Assembly (NCBI GenBank): GCA_963738665.1
Contig: CAVTXL010000003.1
Location: 1,116,001-1,180,000, forward strand
Reading direction: 5' to 3'
Origin: JABDGM01 sp963738665
GTDB taxonomy: Bacteria; Planctomycetota; Planctomycetia; Pirellulales; Lacipirellulaceae
DNA: 64,000 nucleotides
Program-made: the position numbers and the translations under genes
Shown here: piece after piece, positions 19,701-29,695 of the stretch
How positions within the stretch are numbered: the stretch's first letter is position 1
How the letters are laid out: each line of letters begins with the position of its first letter
Notes under the pieces: generated by a model
Databases searched by the model: none
Seen by the model: only the letters and a program-made list of their open reading frames with translations
Told to the model about the DNA's origin: nothing

Positions 19701-21466
19701 GCTGCCACAGCGTTTCGCGCAGCGCGGAAACTTCCGCCGAGAGCTCGGCCGTGCGGCCGGGCGCTTCGCCCAGCCAGAAGGGAACGGTGGCCGGCGCGCC
19801 GTGGGCGTCGCGGACCGTGACCTCGCCGCCGCGGACGTGGACGATCCGCCAGGAGGTGTTGCCCAGCAGGAAGACGTCGCCGGCCTGGCTCTCGATGGCG
19901 AAGTCTTCGTTGAGCGTGCCGACGAACGTGCGTTCGCCTTCGGTCACCACGCGATAGTCGGCCTTCTCGGGAATTGCCCCGCCCGAGGTGATGGCCGTGA
20001 GCGGGCCGAGCGGCGGGCCCGCAAGCGGTGGTGGATGCGGTCGCGGTGCAAGTACGCGCCGCGCGCGGTTGCCGGGCGCGATGCCTTCGCTGAGCATCGC
20101 GACGATCGCGTCGAACTCGCTGCGCGGCAGCGAGCGAAATGGCCAGGCCTGCCGGCACAGTGCGAACAGTTCGTCTTCGCCCCACTCGTCGCAAGCGACC
20201 GCGGCCACGATCTGCTGGGCCAGGATATCGAGCGGGGCGATGGGCATCTCGACGCGATCGAGCTGGCCCTGCCGCACGGCGTGGATCAGGGCCAGCGATT
20301 CGAGCAGCTCGTCGCGCGTCAGCGCGAACAGCCGCCCCTTGGGCACGCGGCCCAGCGCATGGCCCGGCCCGGCCGACGCGCTGCAAGAACGTGGCGATCG
20401 AGCGCGGCGAGCCGATCTGGCAGACCAGGTCGATGTAGCCGATGTCGATGCCCAATTCGAGCGAGGCGGTGGCGACGATCGCCTTGAGCTGGCCGCTCTT
20501 GAGCCGCTCTTCGGCCCGCAGGCGCATCTCGCGCGGCAGGCTGCCGTGATGGCTGGCCACGTGGCCTTCGCCGAGCTGCTCTTCCAGCGCGTGGGCGACA
20601 CGTTCGGCCATTCGCCGCGTGTTGACGAACATCAGCGTGCTGCGATGTTCGAGAATGAGCTGGCTCAGCCGGGCGTAGATTTCGGCCCATTGTATCGTGC
20701 GAGCAGACGGCCGACAGCTCGCTGGGCGGCACTTCGACGGCCAGGTCGAGCTGGCGGACGTGGCCGGTGTCGACGATGTGCACTTCGCGTTGCCGTCGGC
20801 GTCGACGTTTGGCGTGCCGACGAGGAAGCGGGCGATCTCGTCGATCGGCCGCTGCGTGGCCGACAGGCCGATCCGCACCGGCGGCCGCTCGCACAGGTGG
20901 TCGAGCCGCTCGAGCGAGAGCGCCAGGTGCGAGCCGCGCTTGTCGCGGGCCAGGGCGTGGATTTCGTCGACGATGACCGTGCGAACGCTGCGGAGGATGT
21001 CGCGGCTCTTGCTGCCGGTCAGCAGCAGGTAGAGCGACTCGGGCGTGGTGACCAGAATGTGCGGCGGCTTGCGGAGCATCGCCTGGCGCTCGGGCGCGGG
21101 CGTGTCGCCGGTGCGGACGGCGACGCGGATGCGGCGGCATCGCACCCGGCCGCTCGTGCTGCCGTCGCCGATTTCGTGCAGCGGCACGTCGAGGTTGCGG
21201 TGGATGTCGTTGCTCAGCGCTTTGAGCGGCGAGACGTAGACGACTTGCGTCTCGTCGGCCAGCATGCCGGCGGCAGCCTGGTGGAAGAGGGAATCGATCG
21301 ACGCCAAGAACGCGGCCAGCGTTTTGCCCGAGCCGGTCGGCGCGGCGACGAGTGTATGCTCGTGCGCGGCGATCTCGGGCCAGGCTGCGGCTTGCGCCTC
21401 GGTCGGCTGGCCGAAGCGCTCGGCGAACCAGCGGGCGATGACGGGATGGAACAGGTCGGTCGACAT
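16771..21466 (-). CDS. lhr: Lhr-type DEAD/DEAH box helicase, frameshifted
   Basis: The start MSTDLFHPVIARWFAERFG precedes Walker A (AAPTGSGKTLAAF), motif Ia (YVSPLKALSNDI), motif II (VDEIHAL), motif III (GLSATQRP) and motif VI in the region FLQRVGRAG. The long C-terminal part matches the Lhr winged-helix and beta-barrel extension (PFWLGEAPGR, AAVAWVQENCGANEWGA, FGSRINKAWGLAL, and the terminal ARESKAVRWLID). About 1565 codons fit the long Lhr class, involved in DNA repair. Frames break near 20780, 20710, 20370, 19050 and 17690. An inverted-repeat insertion at 19496-19670 is translated in frame. TATAAT lies seven bases before the ATG, so the transcript may be leaderless. Confidence 0.8.
19496..19670. 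repeat. 41-nt inverted repeat pair inside lhr
   Basis: Arms 19496-19536 and 19630-19670 are reverse complements at about 35 of 41 positions. Each arm is itself a hairpin of the form CCCAGGGT...ACCCTGGG. The arms frame 93 bases, and the entire block stays open in the helicase frame, adding about 60-70 residues absent from ordinary Lhr proteins. This resembles dispersed intergenic palindromes of planctomycetes, but here inside a gene. Confidence 0.7.
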
Positions 21467-21561
21467 TCCCAAATTATAGCGGCAGCAGTATGAATAGGCA
21501 TGCAGAGCACGCTAACCCGACGCGTAAGCGAGGGCTTCTGCCGTGCCGCGTGATTCCTCGC

Positions 21562-22455
21562 TTACGCGTCGGATTGGTGTTTCAGACCGATTTTCTTCGT
21601 TTCGCCGGGCAGCTTCTTCGTTTCCCTGGCCACGCGGCGCTCGAACTTCTTAAAGTCTTCCGCCGGCGCAAGTTTTTCCGGCACGATGCGGCCCTTCTTG
21701 AGTAGCCGCCGCACGGCGCGGTTGTTCTTCACGTGCTCGCGGGTGATCTGGGCCTCGGTGTGCAGGTAGCCGCGCTTGACGTTGAAGTTCGTGATTTCGT
21801 TGGCGAAGTCTTTCGCCTTGAGCGCGATCGTCGGCAGGTAGTCGGCCAGGGCCCGGCCCTTGGGTACGCCGAGCTGCTTTTTCATCTGCTGCGTCGTTGC
21901 GCCGCCAAATAGCGCCTGGTCGCCCTTGCGGCGGATGCGGCTGAAGCCGAGCTCGCTTTCGACACGCTCGTAGATCAGGCCAGAAAGCGTCTTCTCGGAC
22001 TTCGTCAGCTTCTTGCGGGCGACGATCCGCTCGGCCTGGGCCATGTGCGCGTCGATGAGCTCCTGGTTCGGGGCGTGGACGGCGAAATATACGTTTGCAT
22101 AGGTGACGGCCGCTTTGTACTTGTCCGCGTTTTGGGCGATGAGGTAGCAGGCGTAGCGGGTGAGGGCGTAGTCGTCGATGTGCTGGGCCGGTCCGCCGTC
22201 GTTCGGCACGAGCTCGACGATTTCGATGAAATGGTCGTCCGCCGTCTGGCCGGCCGCTTCGCAAGCGGCGATGGCCCGTCCGATCACTTTTACAAACGTC
22301 GGCCAGCGGCCGTAGCCGAGTGCCTTCATCAACTCACGGGCGAGCCAGAACTGAGCATGGCTGTGGGCCTCTTCGCGCACCAAGTGCCCCAGCCGGTCGT
22401 GCAGCTCGCTAAAGAATTCGCGGGTGATGAGGGGTTTTTGGGATGCGGGCGCCAT
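21562..22455 (-). CDS. dinD: DNA damage-inducible protein D family
   Basis: A 297-residue protein starting MAPASQKPLITREFFSELHD. Matching features of the DinD family are HSHAQFWLARELMKALGYGR, WPTFVKVIGRAIAACE, DYALTRYACYLIAQNADKYK and VGVPKGRALADYLPTIALKAKDF-like text near residue 200 (seen here as GVPKGRALADYLPTIALKAK). E. coli DinD (274 residues) is SOS-induced and inhibits RecA strand exchange; that role here is inferred. The frame is intact. A perfect 12-base palindrome abuts the start codon. Confidence 0.75.
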   Translation of the reverse strand: MAPASQKPLITREFFSELHDRLGHLVREEAHSHAQFWLARELMKALGYGRWPTFVKVIGRAIAACEAAGQTADDHFIEIVELVPNDGGPAQHIDDYALTRYACYLIAQNADKYKAAVTYANVYFAVHAPNQELIDAHMAQAERIVARKKLTKSEKTLSGLIYERVESELGFSRIRRKGDQALFGGATTQQMKKQLGVPKGRALADYLPTIALKAKDFANEITNFNVKRGYLHTEAQITREHVKNNRAVRRLLKKGRIVPEKLAPAEDFKKFERRVARETKKLPGETKKIGLKHQSDA

Positions 22456-22467
22456 ATACAATTGTAT
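22456..22467. promoter_or_regulatory. palindrome touching the dinD start codon
   Basis: ATACAATTGTAT is a perfect 12-base palindrome ending at the base next to the ATG. A wider pair GTATCC...GGATAC (22464-22469 and 22486-22491) lies just upstream. Because dinD genes are often SOS-controlled, this is a candidate repressor site, though it does not match the E. coli LexA box. Confidence 0.35.
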
Positions 22468-22607
22468 CCTTATGCGGAAAAAAGGATACGCAAGCACCAC
22501 AGATGGCCGCGCTCCGCAGGGGCCAGTAGCCGCAGGCCAAAGCTCATGAAAGAGATGGCAAAATGTAAAGTAGAAATTTGAAAATGCCAATTGAAAACAT
22601 CCGGATG

Positions 22608-22799
22608 GAATATCGCCTCACCGGAAGATCGCCCCACCAAATTTTTTTTTATTTGTCGTGGGGCGTTATTCGGACGTAAGTCTGCTGAGGGCTCTGCGTA
22701 AGCGTCATGCCGGCCGCGAGTTGCAACTCTGCAAGCGTCGACTTACGCCCGAATAGCGCCCGGGGGTGGGGTTAATTACGTTCCAGTGGGGCCTTATTC
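22608..22799. repeat. structured palindromic element, copy A
   Basis: Nested stems: outer 22608-22626 with 22781-22799 (16 of 19 paired), middle CCCCACC with GGTGGGG (near 22632 and 22765), a T-rich bulge at 22641-22653, and an inner stem 22661-22682 with 22740-22761 (21 of 22 paired including one G-T). The apical part contains the palindrome GAGTTGCAACTC. Copy B at 53223-53417 has the same order of stems with compensatory changes. It could be a structured RNA or a palindromic mobile repeat. Confidence 0.75.
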
Positions 22800-22813
22800 G
22801 CGCTGAGCGGTGG

Positions 22814-23170
22814 TTAGAGCCGGAGGCCCGCGCTCCGAGAAGCGAATTGCGAATTGGAGGCTCGTGAGTGCGCACGCCGAGCGCGGCCCGGAGCGAGTGC
22901 CGGGCAAAGCTGTGCAACAGGTTGCCAAAGAGCGCGCGCGAAGTTGCACCTTGACCCTAGCAGATTTGTGTACTTTTGTATAGATAAGTTTTCGGCCACG
23001 GGAAAAATCCCGATCGGCAGGCGGTCGGGTTCGACCCAGGCCTGCGCGGGCGGCGAGCCAGTTGAGCAACTCCTTGGAGTAGTGCCGCTCGACGAGCGTC
23101 TTGTCGGCGAAGCGTTCGACCACCCTTTGACAGGGGTCGGGCGGCAACGGCGTTCGCGCCGCTTTCGCAA
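22814..23170 (-). other. coding-like remnant, identity unknown
   Basis: Two frames on the minus strand carry non-random protein text: first VVERFADKTLVERHYSKELL, then DRLPIGIFPVAENLSIQKYT in the next frame. Together they look like a decayed or frameshifted gene between dinD and a palindrome cluster. No family was recognised, and no convincing start exists. It may equally be chance openness of GC-rich DNA. Confidence 0.25.
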
Positions 23171-23174
23171 TATT

Positions 23175-23317
23175 AGCCCCGGCGTTGACGCCGGGGTGGA
23201 TCACGCCAGACGATTCTGTTTGGAACCGGGCCGGTCGCGGCACTGCCGCGACGCCGGCCCAGGTTCCATACACGGGTGCGTTGGCAATCGGTCACCCCGG
23301 CATGAATGCCGGGGCTA
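23175..23317. repeat. REP-like palindrome cluster
   Basis: A hairpin unit at 23175-23198 (AGCCCCGGCGTTGACGCC onwards) recurs inverted at 23293-23317 with about 21 of 25 matches. Between them 23221-23268 is a 48-base near-perfect palindrome beginning TGGAACCGGGCCGG. The symmetric unit-palindrome-unit arrangement is like the bacterial interspersed mosaic elements built from REP units. Confidence 0.7.
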
Positions 23318-23467
23318 TTATCGCCTGCGGCGAAGAACGGCCGTTAATGGCCGTATGGCTGCACGAATGGTACGGTTGATGCTCGTCGTGCCGTTCCGAC
23401 GCGTCTGTCTCGCCGGAATTGTTTCGTAGGTCCAGCGCGTCAAAAACGTCGTCCAATCGTTGTCGCG

Positions 23468-23942
23468 CTAAAGTATGCGATTCCCAGCCTTCGTTGACAA
23501 TTCGGGCAGGTGAAATGTTCGAATCACGGTCCTTGCTGCTCCGCACATTGACCGCCGTAACGTTCCCAACTCGCTGACGTACATCGCGAGGTATGAATAA
23601 GAGGGTAGTCTGTCCCTTGCCAGTCTCGTTTGATTTGACAAGGCTACGGCACCATCAAGGACAGCGTATGCAACCGGTTCATCTTCGTTTACGCGGATAA
23701 TGGCTTCTGGCTTCTCCATTCGCTGCAATCGTATTCCACCAGCCCAGCCGCTGTAACTAGCAATTCTGCCGAATTTGACGTCGAATGATCTCGTATCGCT
23801 GGAAAACAAAAGGCGATTGTCGGTTATAGTCAACGATCGACTGTGTTCGTCCCACCGCTCACCGTTTCTTTACCACACGCTTCTGTAACCACGCCGCCGG
23901 CGCGTGGTAATGGATAATTTCGCCAGCGCAGGACTGCGATCC
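23468..23942 (-). pseudogene. PH-like domain protein, frameshifted or decayed
   Basis: The minus strand reads GEIIHYHAPAAWLQKRVVKK, then, after a frame change near 23866, ERWDEHSRSLTITDNRLLFS and SFDVKFGRIASYSGW. The block LTITDNRLLFSSDTRSFDVK is the signature of the small bacterial PH-like domains that begin LTxTNxRLxF. The rest (VAYAVLDGAVALSN) continues to a stop at 23468. The 5' end is uncertain because an in-frame TAG lies at 23943-23945. Function unknown. Confidence 0.4.
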
Positions 23943-24118
23943 CTATGGGCGCAGCGAGCACTGGGTAGTTTTCCTTATTGCGCAAAGCGCATTCGTTTTA
24001 AGCGCGGAAATTGTTCTAGTAATGTGTAGTCGCGTTTGTTCTGAGATATTTCCAGTAGTGTAATCCACTGGTTTAGGACTCGTTCATTCTCCGTCAGCAT
24101 TCCGTCCGATTTTGCATC

Positions 24119-24563
24119 TCAGAACGTATCGACAAACCGCTCTGCTTGCAACTGAATCGCAGAAAGCAACTCCTGCTTCGACAGTCCAAGTCGCCTCGTT
24201 GCCGCCCCAGTTCTTTCCCAGCGTCCTTGGTGAGTACCCCAGTTTCCGTGCATGCAGCAAAGATCCCCCAGGAAAATACTCTCCCTCAAAAAGAAAGTAC
24301 GTACGCACGAAGTCCCCCAGTTCGAAGCCAACAGATTTCAGATCTTCTTTCGAAATGCGCCGCTTCACGAGTCGTCGAGATCCCGTACTCCAGTACGCGC
24401 GCGACAATGTTGCCGCAAACTGGTCCCGAGCGATCTGATAAATGTAAGCGAATTCTACATCATGCGGCGGTATCAACAAGTTACCAACGACCCGATCGAT
24501 GGTCTTCTGTTCGGCTTCTGTGATTCTTGTCGTCTTGCCACGCCCGAGCAACAAGGGTTTCAT
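24119..24563 (-). CDS. unknown soluble protein, probably frameshifted near the end
   Basis: The ATG at 24563 begins MKPLLLGRGKTTRITEAEQK and continues through VVGNLLIPPHDVEFAYIYQI and RISKEDLKSVGFELGDFV to LGYSPRTLGKNWGGNEA. Beyond about 24215 a second frame reads LGLSKQELLSAIQLQAERFV and stops at 24119, which looks more like protein than the continuing first frame (stop at 24084). No known domain recognised. GC content is lower than in the neighbours, which suggests acquired DNA. Confidence 0.4.
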
Positions 24564-24816
24564 AGACTCGACGTTATTGCCAAATTCAAATCTTTTTCCG
24601 TGCAATCGGCTTGTCGTTTAAATAGCCCCAGAGTGAACTTGTCTCCCGCAGTTGTCGCATCACCTGATATTAAAGTGACCCAGAGTCGGCTATTCGTTGA
24701 TCATGTTCGGGATCACAAATCTGACGGGCGGCATTTTTGATCCATTTCGTAAACGACGTCATTTAATCGATCCTCCCTTGCGACGCTCACGTGACGGCGA
24801 TTATAATGCAAATCGT

Positions 24817-27345
24817 TCACACATCCAAATTCCTGACATCCAGCGCGTGCTTCTCGATGAACTCGCGCCGCGGCTCGACCTTGTCGCCCATCAGGATGCG
24901 GAACAGGTCGTCGGCGGCGCCGGCGTCTTCCATGCGCACCTGTAAGAGCGTGCGGTTGGCTGGGTCGAGCGTCGTTTCGCGGAGCTCTTCGGCGTTCATT
25001 TCGCCCAGGCCTTTGAAGCGGGTGATCTGCAGGCCCTTTTCGCCGGCGGCGCGGATCGCGGCCAGCAGGCCGCGGAGGTCTTCGAGGCCCGTTTCGTTTT
25101 CGCCGCGGCGGAGGATGTAGCGGGGCTGCTCTTCGCCCGTGCGCTCTTGCGGGAATTAAGGCATCGATCGTCGAAGCCCATGCTTGGCAAGCTCGGCGAG
25201 CTGGGTGTTGATCGTGCGGACTTCGTGCAGCTCGACGATGTGCAGCCGCGGACCGGTGACCGGGGGGCCGTGCGCCGTCCGACTCGGGTGATTCACGTTG
25301 TCGCCGCCTTCTCGCCGTTTCACCGGTGATCGTCGGGGCCGCGGCCACGCGAATCTCGTCGCCCAGCTCCTTTTCTTTCTGGGCGACGAAGGCGTCGATC
25401 GCCTCGCGGGTGTCGAACCAGTGCTCTTCGACGCCGAGGAAGACGTGGTAGATCGGCAGCCGGCCGGTCGCCGGGTCTTGCCGCTCGGCGTGCATGCGGA
25501 GGCTGATGCCGCGGCGCTCCAGGGCCAAGATCGACTCTTCCAGCGTGGCCAGGGTGCGGACGAGCCGAGTCATTCGTTCGCCCTCGATCGCGCGGCCGTC
25601 GGCCGGCATCGAGCGACGAATCGGACAGGCCGAGGTCCAGGAGCTGGGCCCTCATCTCCTCTTCGGTCTGCACGTAGTGGGTGCTTTGCTTCGTGCGGAC
25701 ACGGAACAGGGGCGGCTGGGCGACGAAAACATGCCCGCCTTTGACCAGCTCGTACATCTGGCGATAGAAGAACGTCAACAGCAGCGTGCGGATGTGACGA
25801 GCCGTCGACGTCGGCGTCGGTCATGATCACGATCTGGCCGTAGCGGCGCTTCGAGAGGTCCTGGTCTTCGCCGATGCCGATGCCGACGGCCGAGATCATG
25901 CTGCGGATCTCTTCGTTGGCGAGGACTTTGTCTTCCCGCGATTTGTAGGCGTTGATGATTTTACCCCGCAGGGGCAGGATGGCCTGGAACTCGCGGATGC
26001 GGCCCCCTTCGGCGCTGCCGCCGGCCGAATCGCCTTCCACCAGGTACAGCTCGCACTTGTCGACCTCCTTGCTGGAGCAGTCGCGAAGCTTGCCCGGCAG
26101 GCCGCCGCCGGAGAGGGCACCTTTGCGCTCGCGGATCAGCTCCTTCTGCTTGCGGGCCGCTTCGCGGGCCTCGGCCGCCAGGATCGCCTTGCGGACGATC
26201 TGCTTGGCCGTCCCGGGTTTTCTTCGAGGAACTTCGAGAGGAACTCGCCCACGGCCGAGTTGACGGTGCCTTCCAGCTCGGGGTTGTTCAGCTTGATCTT
26301 GGTCTGCGATTCGAACTGCGGATCGGGGATGCGGACGCTGACGACGGCGGTCAGGCCTTCGCGAAAATCTTCGCCGGTGGGGACGATGTCTTTGAAGAGG
26401 TTCTGCGTCTTGCCGTAGGCGTTCAGCGTGCGGGTGAGGGCCGTGCGGAAGCCGGAGAGGTGCGTGCCGCCTTCGTGCGTGTTGATGTTGTTGACGTAGC
26501 AGTGGACGTTTTCGGTGTATTCGCCCGAGTATTGCAAGGCGACGTCGATCGCCACGTTGCTCGAATTCGACCTTCGATGTGCACGACCTCTTTGTGGATC
26601 GGCTCGCTGCTGCGGTTGAGGTACTCGACGAACTCGACGATACCCCGTTCGTACTGGAAGGTTTCCTTCTTGCCCGTGCGGTCGTCGAGGAAGACGATTC
26701 GCACGCCCTTGTTGAGGTAAGCCAGCTCTTGCAGGCGGCGGTGCAGAATGTTGGGATCGAACTTCAAGTCGCCGAAGATTTCGTGATCGGGCTTGAAAGT
26801 GGTCTTGGTGCCGGTCGTGTCCGAGGCGCCGAGACTTCGCACCTGCGTGACCGGCTTGCCGCGCTCGTATTCCTGGTGATAGACGTGGCCGCCGCGGCGG
26901 ACCTCGACCTCGCACCACTCGCGACAGGAAATTGACGGCCTTGACACCGATGCCGTGGAGGCCGCCGGAGGTTTTGTAGGCCTTGTTGTCGAACTTGCCG
27001 CCGTACTTGAGCATCGTCATGACGCCCTCCAGGGCCGGATTTGCCGATACTGGGGTCGACGTCGACCGGGATGCCGCGGCCGTCGTCCTCGACGGTGACC
27101 GAGCCGTCGCGGTTGACCGTGACGTTGACCACTTTGGCGTAGCCGGCCATCACTTCGTCAATCGAGTTGTCGACGACTTCGGTGACCAGGTGATGCATGC
27201 CGCGGACGTCGCGGTTGCCGATGTACATGCCGGTGCGTTCGCGGACGTGCTCCAGGTCGCTCATGTAGCGCATCTGGTCGACGCCGTACTCGCCCGCTGC
27301 TGGGGTGTTTTTGCTGGTCTTGTCGTCTTCGTTTTCGTTCGCCAT
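24817..27345 (-). CDS. gyrB: DNA gyrase subunit B, multiple frameshifts
   Basis: The N-terminal GHKL ATPase domain reads RYMSDLEHVRERTGMYIG, VVDNSIDEVMAG and DDGRGIPVDV, then SGGLHGIGVKAVNFLS. The transducer domain includes NNINTHEGGTHLSGFRTAL. TOPRIM motifs are YLVEGDSAGGSAEGGR and MTDADVDGS. The C-terminus ends GDKVEPRREFIEKHALDV, the GyrB tail. About 843 codons include the longer TOPRIM-tail region of planctomycete GyrB. At least five frame changes occur. The subunit supplies ATP hydrolysis for negative supercoiling; its place beside dciA, dnaN and dnaA supports gyrB over parE. Confidence 0.85.
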
Positions 27346-27370
27346 TGCAAAAGGGATGCCTGGGTTGTCG

Positions 27371-27748
27371 TTAGTCGAGTTGGCCGATGCGGAAGCGGAG
27401 GTCGCGGATTTTCGCGTCCGGCAGTTGTCGCCCCAGCTCGGCCAGGATGTGTTGTTTTTGAAACGAGAGTTCTTGCACGATGGTGGAATTGGTGACGGTG
27501 ACCTCGAGCCGGCCGCGGCGGATTTGGCCGGCGCGGCTGAAGCGCGACAGTAGCTCGCCGGCAGCCGCCTGCCAAGCGGCCGCCAGATCGGCTTGAGCCT
27601 GGAATCGCCCGTAGCCGCGGACCGTGATCAACTGGGCCAGCACGTCGCCGATTTTCTTGGGGCGACGAGCGTAGTAGCGGCGCTCCTCCTTGTCGCGCCG
27701 GGCGGCGAAATCGGCGACGTCGTCTCGCGTTGGTTCGGTCAAACTCAC
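27371..27748 (-). CDS. dciA: DciA/DUF721 family protein
   Basis: A 125-residue protein with an N-terminal basic segment (RRDKEERRYYARRPKKIGDV) and a DUF721 domain: LAAAWQAAAGELLSRFSRAG, GRLEVTVTNSTIVQELSFQK and LGRQLPDAKIRDLRFRIG. DciA loads the replicative helicase DnaB in bacteria lacking DnaC or DnaI. It lies 25 bases upstream of gyrB on the same strand, inside the dnaA-dnaN-gyrB cluster, exactly where dciA is found in many bacteria. Start at GTG 27748. Confidence 0.8.
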   Translation of the reverse strand: MSLTEPTRDDVADFAARRDKEERRYYARRPKKIGDVLAQLITVRGYGRFQAQADLAAAWQAAAGELLSRFSRAGQIRRGRLEVTVTNSTIVQELSFQKQHILAELGRQLPDAKIRDLRFRIGQLD

Positions 27749-27816
27749 GTCAACCTTTGGGTTGAACCACTAAGGACATGAAGAACACGGGAAAAATGAA
27801 TTCCCTTCTGAAGAGG

Positions 27817-28035
27817 TCAATTCTTCATCCGCCGCCCTGTCGTAAAGCCAATGGCGAAGCAAATAATTGCGGCACCCAACCCTATTACGTAACTCTGATA
27901 ATCGCCTTTAAATCCGCGGTCGTCGTAAATGCTAAGCGCCATCAGTGCCAAGATAATCGCTCCCATTGCATAACTGCTCAGTCCGGCGATGCGATTCAAG
28001 GATTCTCTGGCACTTGGGTGCTTTTCGTCAGTCAT
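27817..28035 (-). CDS. small two-helix membrane protein
   Basis: A 72-residue protein with a charged N-terminus (MTDEKHPSARESLNRIAGLS) and two hydrophobic segments at about residues 20-38 and 48-66, ending in a basic tail (TTGRRMKN). It lies between dciA and dnaN. No family was recognised. Confidence 0.5.
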   Translation of the reverse strand: MTDEKHPSARESLNRIAGLSSYAMGAIILALMALSIYDDRGFKGDYQSYVIGLGAAIICFAIGFTTGRRMKN

Positions 28036-28142
28036 CGCAGAATTTCGCCCAAACCAATATATCTAAGGGGCATTTGTACTTCGTTCTGTTCTCTCGCTGT
28101 TTTCTGCGTCCACAGTGGTGACACGAACAAAGACAGAAAACG

Positions 28143-29259
28143 TTAGCGATCTCGCGCCAATGGCATGATGACGTAGCCGTAGCCGTCGTCGGTCGTGCAG
28201 ACGGCGGCCGAGTCGCCGTCCAACAGGTCGAACGTGAATGCCTTTTCCGGGTCGAGCACTTTCAGGAAGTCAATCACGAACCGCGGATCGAGCGTGATCG
28301 AAATCTGCTTGCCGTCGTAGGCGATTGGCAACTCGACCCGCGACTGGCCGACCTCGGCCGTCTGGCCGGCGAGGACCAAAGTGCCGTCGCCGAACGTGAA
28401 ATCGACGCCGCGGCTCTCCTCGCTGGTGACGATTGCCGCCTGGCGAATGGCCGTCTGCACGGGACCGACCGTGAGGTTCAGCTTCAGCGAATTCTCGCGC
28501 CGCGGGAACACGTTGCGCCACCGCGGGTAGCGGCCCTCGAGCAGCCGCGAATAAATCGTCGCCCGTGGGTTCCGCACGAGCACGTCGTTCTGCCGGACGG
28601 CAAGCTGCACCTCGCTGGAATCTTCGGCCAGGGCCCGCTCGAGCAGGTTCATCGCCCGCGTGGGCACGACCGTCACTTCGCCGAACGGGCGCCGGCTCGC
28701 CGACGGCTTGGGCAGGCCCCTCCATGCGGGCCAGGCGGCGGCCGTCGGTGCCGACGGCCGTGAGCGTGCTGTTCTGCCACTCTAATTTTACGCCACCCAG
28801 CGCGTAACGGCTGCTTTCGTTATCGGTGGCGAATACGGTGCGGCGAATCAACTCACGGAACAGCCGGGCCGGGATCTCGTAGTAGCTCTTGTCGCTGAAC
28901 TCGGCGATGGCAGGAAAATCGAGCGGGTTTTCGGAAGGCAGCTTGAACTGACTCCGCTCGCCGCGGACCGTGGTGCCATCGTGGTCGGATTCGATGCGGA
29001 ACGTCGCGTCGCTGCTTTCGCGCAGGATCGAGCCAAACCGCGCCACTGGCAGCAGGGCCTGCGCCGAGCGCTTCGACCTCGATGCCAGTCACGTCGTAGC
29101 GAATGCCAACCTCCAGATCGGTGGCCATCAGCGTGGCTGCATCGGCCGTCACTTCGAGCTTGACGTTTTGCAGGACCGGCTTGGGGCTGCGCGCGGCGCG
29201 ATGGCGGCCGCGGTTTGGAAGGCGTGCAGCAGTTTTTCGCGATTACAAATGATCTTCAT
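28143..29259 (-). CDS. dnaN: DNA polymerase III beta clamp, frameshifted
   Basis: The ATG at 29259 (after AAAGGA) begins MKIICNREKLLHAFQTAAA, the usual DnaN start. Segments in successive frames include VTADAATLMATDLEVGIRYD, FKLPSENPLDFPAIAEF, TVFATDNESSRYALGGV, VGTDGRRLARMEG, VVPTRAMNLLERALAED and the end GYGYVIMPLARDR. Three frame changes (near 29197, 29050 and 28705) restore a normal 372-residue clamp. DnaN tethers the polymerase to DNA. It lies downstream of dnaA on the same strand. Confidence 0.85.
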
Positions 29260-29695
29260 GAGGGTGATGTCCTTTCACGACGAGACGGACGAGGGACATG
29301 GTTGGAACCTTTGACGATAGCGTTTGCCGATCGCCTCCGCCATGACGTGCTTGGGCGTGCCATGGTTGATTAACAAATTAGAAGAATATTTTGGTAGTAG
29401 TAATTTATTCGGAGCGTAAAATGTCGATATTCCACACGTAGGCAGTTGCAACTGTCGTCCGCAAGTAGCATTAGGATGGTCGATTTGGTGTGCAAAAGCT
29501 GTTGGTTTTGCGTCAATCGGTTGTCGTTTGGTTGTCGGTGATTTCAGCGAATTTTCGACGGCGTGCGGGGTACCACACCAATCGCTGACACAAGGTCGAC
29601 TACGCGACAGGCTAGCGACATTTTTTCCGCACACGCTTTTTCGGTCCACGGCCACAATTTCATTTTCGTAGTAGCGCAGCGCCGCCCCTGGCGCG
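29260..29695. other. dnaA-dnaN intergenic region, candidate origin
   Basis: This 436-base gap has an A+T-rich patch at about 29363-29420 (GATTAACAAATTAGAAGAAT and following) in otherwise GC-rich DNA. One site, TTTTGCACA on the minus strand (29489-29497), fits the DnaA-box pattern TTWTNCACA; TATTCCACA near 29432 is a weaker match. That is few boxes for an origin, so the assignment is tentative. Confidence 0.3.

Noticed and set aside
19988..21493. 501-codon plus-strand frame opposite lhr
   Set aside because: The minus strand carries all helicase motifs; the plus-strand product is Arg/Gly/Ala-rich and lacks motifs.
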